From Odontesthes bonariensis (taxonomy: Eukaryota > Chordata > Actinopteri > Atheriniformes > Atherinopsidae), in contig NC_134524.1 of the NCBI RefSeq assembly GCF_027942865.1, positions 5,771,036 to 5,835,035 of the forward strand: DNA of 64,000 nt, read 5' to 3'. Positions 61,440-64,000 of the stretch are shown one piece after another (positions within the stretch are counted from its first letter, which is position 1; each line of letters starts with the position of its first letter). The notes under the pieces were generated by a model. The model saw only the letters and a program-made list of their open reading frames with translations. It was not told the DNA's origin and ran no database searches. A program made the position numbers and the translations under genes.

Positions 61440-63058
61440 CTTCTGTAAACTTATCAAATCACAAGAATTTTATTAGTTATTCCGGAAGAAATCTGAGTGA
61501 ACACAACAGCAGTCAGGTGTAGATGAAGATTCAGATATCTGTGCAGAGGATCTGACCTGAAGAGAGAAAAAAGGATGAACCAAGACTTCTCTTGCGAATC
61601 CTTTGATGAAACTTTGGAGCCCTTGAACCACTAGAAAAAGGAAGCAGAGGCTGCCTGTGGAAAGGCAGACAACACTGAGTGGTGCCCAGGGGTACTACCA
61701 CTGCTCACCTCTAGTGTTACACAGCAATGCTCACAGCACAGTGCAGGCCAGATTCAGAGAGTCAGTGATAACAATAACAAAGACAACAAATGGGAAAACT
61801 TGATTGAAGAAATATTACTAAACCTGTGTGTAAATGTATAAAACTAACCTTGATTCATGTGGGACAAGGACAGCCCCTTTACACGAGGTCAGGACTGACA
61901 GGTGATGGATGCAGCAGGGACGACACCAGATCCCTGCTCCAGCGCAGTCCTCTCCGACTTCTTCTGTCAACGAGAGAACCGAGAGAAAAGAGCACAGGCA
62001 GAGCTTATGCTGCTGAGCTTTCATTACAAGATGCTTCACAGACTGCACCTCAGCAGCAGCTTCATGTCAGCTCTTACCGCTGGGACAGAGTCCACTGGTT
62101 CAGCTCAGACAGCTGAATGTCGGTCTGAGCCGTCAGCCTCAGACTCGCCTGCGCTGCCTGTCTGACGGCCATGTAGTTGTGAGGATGAAGGCCACTGAGT
62201 CTTTAAGGTGCCTCCCACATGTGTCACTGCAGGATGCAGACGGCATCCACAGGTAAATAAATAATAAAATGAATGCACCATATTAAGCCACTGAACAGAA
62301 AAAATTGTCACGTTTCACAGTTTATTGTAGGTCAGATAGCTCTGAACTGAATGTGGTTAATGTGGTAATTGCTGCTCTCGTGCCTCAATATGTGCGAAGA
62401 GGAAGTGGAGAGTTGGCCTGATGGTTTGTTTTTGGGCCTTCGAAGCCAAATACTGTGTGTTTAGGTGTTTTAGGAAATGCAGGATCTCTCAAACCGTTAC
62501 ACAACTCAGCAGACATGGAGGGAAAGGCTGAAGAGCTGGTTGAATATAGTGAAGGTGTCTGAGACAGAGGGAAGAGGTCAGCAGAGCAGTGTAGAAGCCA
62601 GTTGCATGGCAGTGGTGAGGAAGTGTCTGTATTAGTGATGCCACATCTAAAAGTAGAGCATGCAACAGCAAAAACAGCAGAAAGGACTAAATGTTTTCAG
62701 CAAACCTCAATGGAATAACTGCATAAACGAACATGTTTCCACACAAAAACTTTCCTTTTCCATATTTACTGCTATGCTTGTTAAATCTTTATCTTTTATA
62801 AACCAGGAACAGATCTTTGCACATGAAAGCAGGTAATTTATGTCTGCATTGGACAGGAAATGACTCATCAAACACCTGCTGTCAACTGATGCTGTCTGAG
62901 TTCAGTGTGAAAAGGAAGGAAGCAAAGGAGGGCCATGGTTTGCAGAAGTTTGAAAGCTTTTATCCTCACACACGTATCAGTTGTAACTTCTTCAGACGTT
63001 TTGTTCATGTGAAGCAGACGACTTTCTGACCAGCTGTGCAGCAGGGTCGGATGTGAGG
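61440..63058. other. Duplicated spacer before gene D
   Basis: Rest of the second internal repeat copy (to about 61655), the Ig-like scrap (about 61660-61790) and the promoter-side region of gene D, matching the regions before genes B and C. The ETS-like AGAGGAAGTGG recurs near 62397. Confidence 0.4.
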
Positions 63059-63470
63059 ATGGGCCACACTTTGCTCTGTGTGCTGGGCTTTTTCTGTAAG
63101 TACATCACTGCCTTTCTGTTGGCAGATCAGAGAAAATGTTTCTAAACAGTGAGAATTACAGTGAGTCTTTGCTTCATTGTGTTTCTGTGAGAGATTGAGG
63201 AGAGCAGACATGATTCTATGAAAAACTGTTGCTTTAGTTTAGAGGAGCAGAATGCAACTTACATGGGGATTGTTTCATTTATGGTTCAGTTTTAGTTTTA
63301 AACGTAATTTCTTTCATATTTTCTATTCCTAATTCCTTTTTGTTCTTCTGTTGTTGGCCTAGAGTGTTTTTCATCCGATTCATTTTAGATTCTCTGTCAG
63401 GTTAACACATCTAACCCAGTTTTAATCTTTATTGTAGTGCTCAGAACACCCATCGATGGATATGCTGAAG
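63059..63470 (+). CDS. FCRL-like receptor gene D, first two exons only
   Basis: Exon 1 (63059-63095) encodes MGHTLLCVLGFF and ends in a GTAAGT donor. Exon 2 (63438-63470) is the 33-nt exon encoding LLRTPIDGYAE. Both match genes B and C in length, phase and sequence. By the spacing in B and C, the first Ig exon would begin about 800 bp further on, past the window end. It shows that the array continues. Confidence 0.8.
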
Positions 63471-63654
63471 GTTAGACTAACTTCCCTCTCTGCTTTGGTC
63501 TCACATCTATATTCAGTATCGTATTTATCTACTAATTATCCTCTCGTTTATCTTTGTACGGATAGATTTGTGGCATTTTTCACTCTGTTAATTTCATTAG
63601 ATTAAAAAATGAATAAATGTGTATGAGTTGCAGAGTCTGTGATCTTTGTGAGGA

Positions 63655-63830
63655 CACACGTGGTGTGGTGGTTAGCACCGTCGCCTCGCAGCAAGAGGGT
63701 TCCTGGTGTGAACCCCAGCTGGGTACTCTGGCTTCCTGCCATCATCCAAAAACATGCATGTTCTAAATTAACCCTGCGAGTGAGCGTGCACGGTTGTTTG
63801 TTTCTGAGCAGCTATAGAAAATGGATGGGT
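63655..63830 (+). mobile_element. tRNA-like SINE fragment in intron 2 of gene D
   Basis: Same SINE at the same intron position as in genes B and C (GTGGTGGTTAGCACCGTCGC...). Confidence 0.7.
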
Positions 63831-64000
63831 GTTATTTTGACTCTAATGGGATAAATAGGACCTTTTTCTTTGAATAATTGAACAAAAATAAGTTAAATTT
63901 ACAATAAACAGAGCAGTATTGAGTGCAGCTGAAGGTTTTCGGTGTCACCTGTCTGAGCTGCCAAAGTTAGAAATGAAGAATTCTGAATTAGAAATGTTTC

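Overview
This is vertebrate, almost certainly teleost fish, nuclear DNA. It has intron-split immunoglobulin-superfamily genes with phase-1 exon joins, compact introns, and a fish-type load of transposons: L2-like and Rex3/RTE-like LINEs, hAT and TTAA-flanked MITEs, a Tigger-like element and an endogenous retrovirus. Nothing bacterial or viral-episomal is present.

The window is a recent tandem array with a repeat unit of about 20.6-22 kb, seen about three times. Each unit has the same order. (1) A plus-strand multi-Ig receptor gene of Fc-receptor-like (FCRL) type, with a split signal peptide, 7-9 Ig exons, one transmembrane exon and four tyrosine-bearing tail exons. (2) A spacer with an L2 3' tail, a hAT MITE and an L2 reverse-transcriptase fragment. 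(3) A tiny minus-strand four-exon gene predicting a 99-100 residue membrane protein with an ITIM (VNYAAL) and no Ig domain. (4) A few kb of duplicated spacer leading to the next FCRL gene. FCRL copies are A (896-4718, 5' end outside the window), B (20334-28942), C (40916-47681) and D (first two exons only, 63059-63470). ITIM-gene copies are at 15113-15738, 35724-36350 and 56657-57286, each divergent from the next FCRL gene.

The copies differ in informative ways. Gene B carries three copies of a two-Ig cassette and gene C two. Gene A has lost the splice donor before its transmembrane exon. The first Ig exon of B and C differs by replacement changes only. A GGA run alters the length of a CDR3-like loop. 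Each unit has private insertions: unit 1 a 3'-truncated retrovirus (5980-12046); unit 2 a TTAA MITE, a 917-bp fold-back element and a Tigger-like element; unit 3 a 2.27-kb TG...CA element, a Rex3-like LINE nested in the L2, and a 1.16-kb TIR element.

Together the genes look like a fast-evolving leukocyte receptor cluster: multi-Ig receptors with activating or adaptor-type tyrosine motifs, interleaved with a minimal ITIM protein that could supply inhibitory signalling. That functional reading is inference; the exon structures are read from the sequence.
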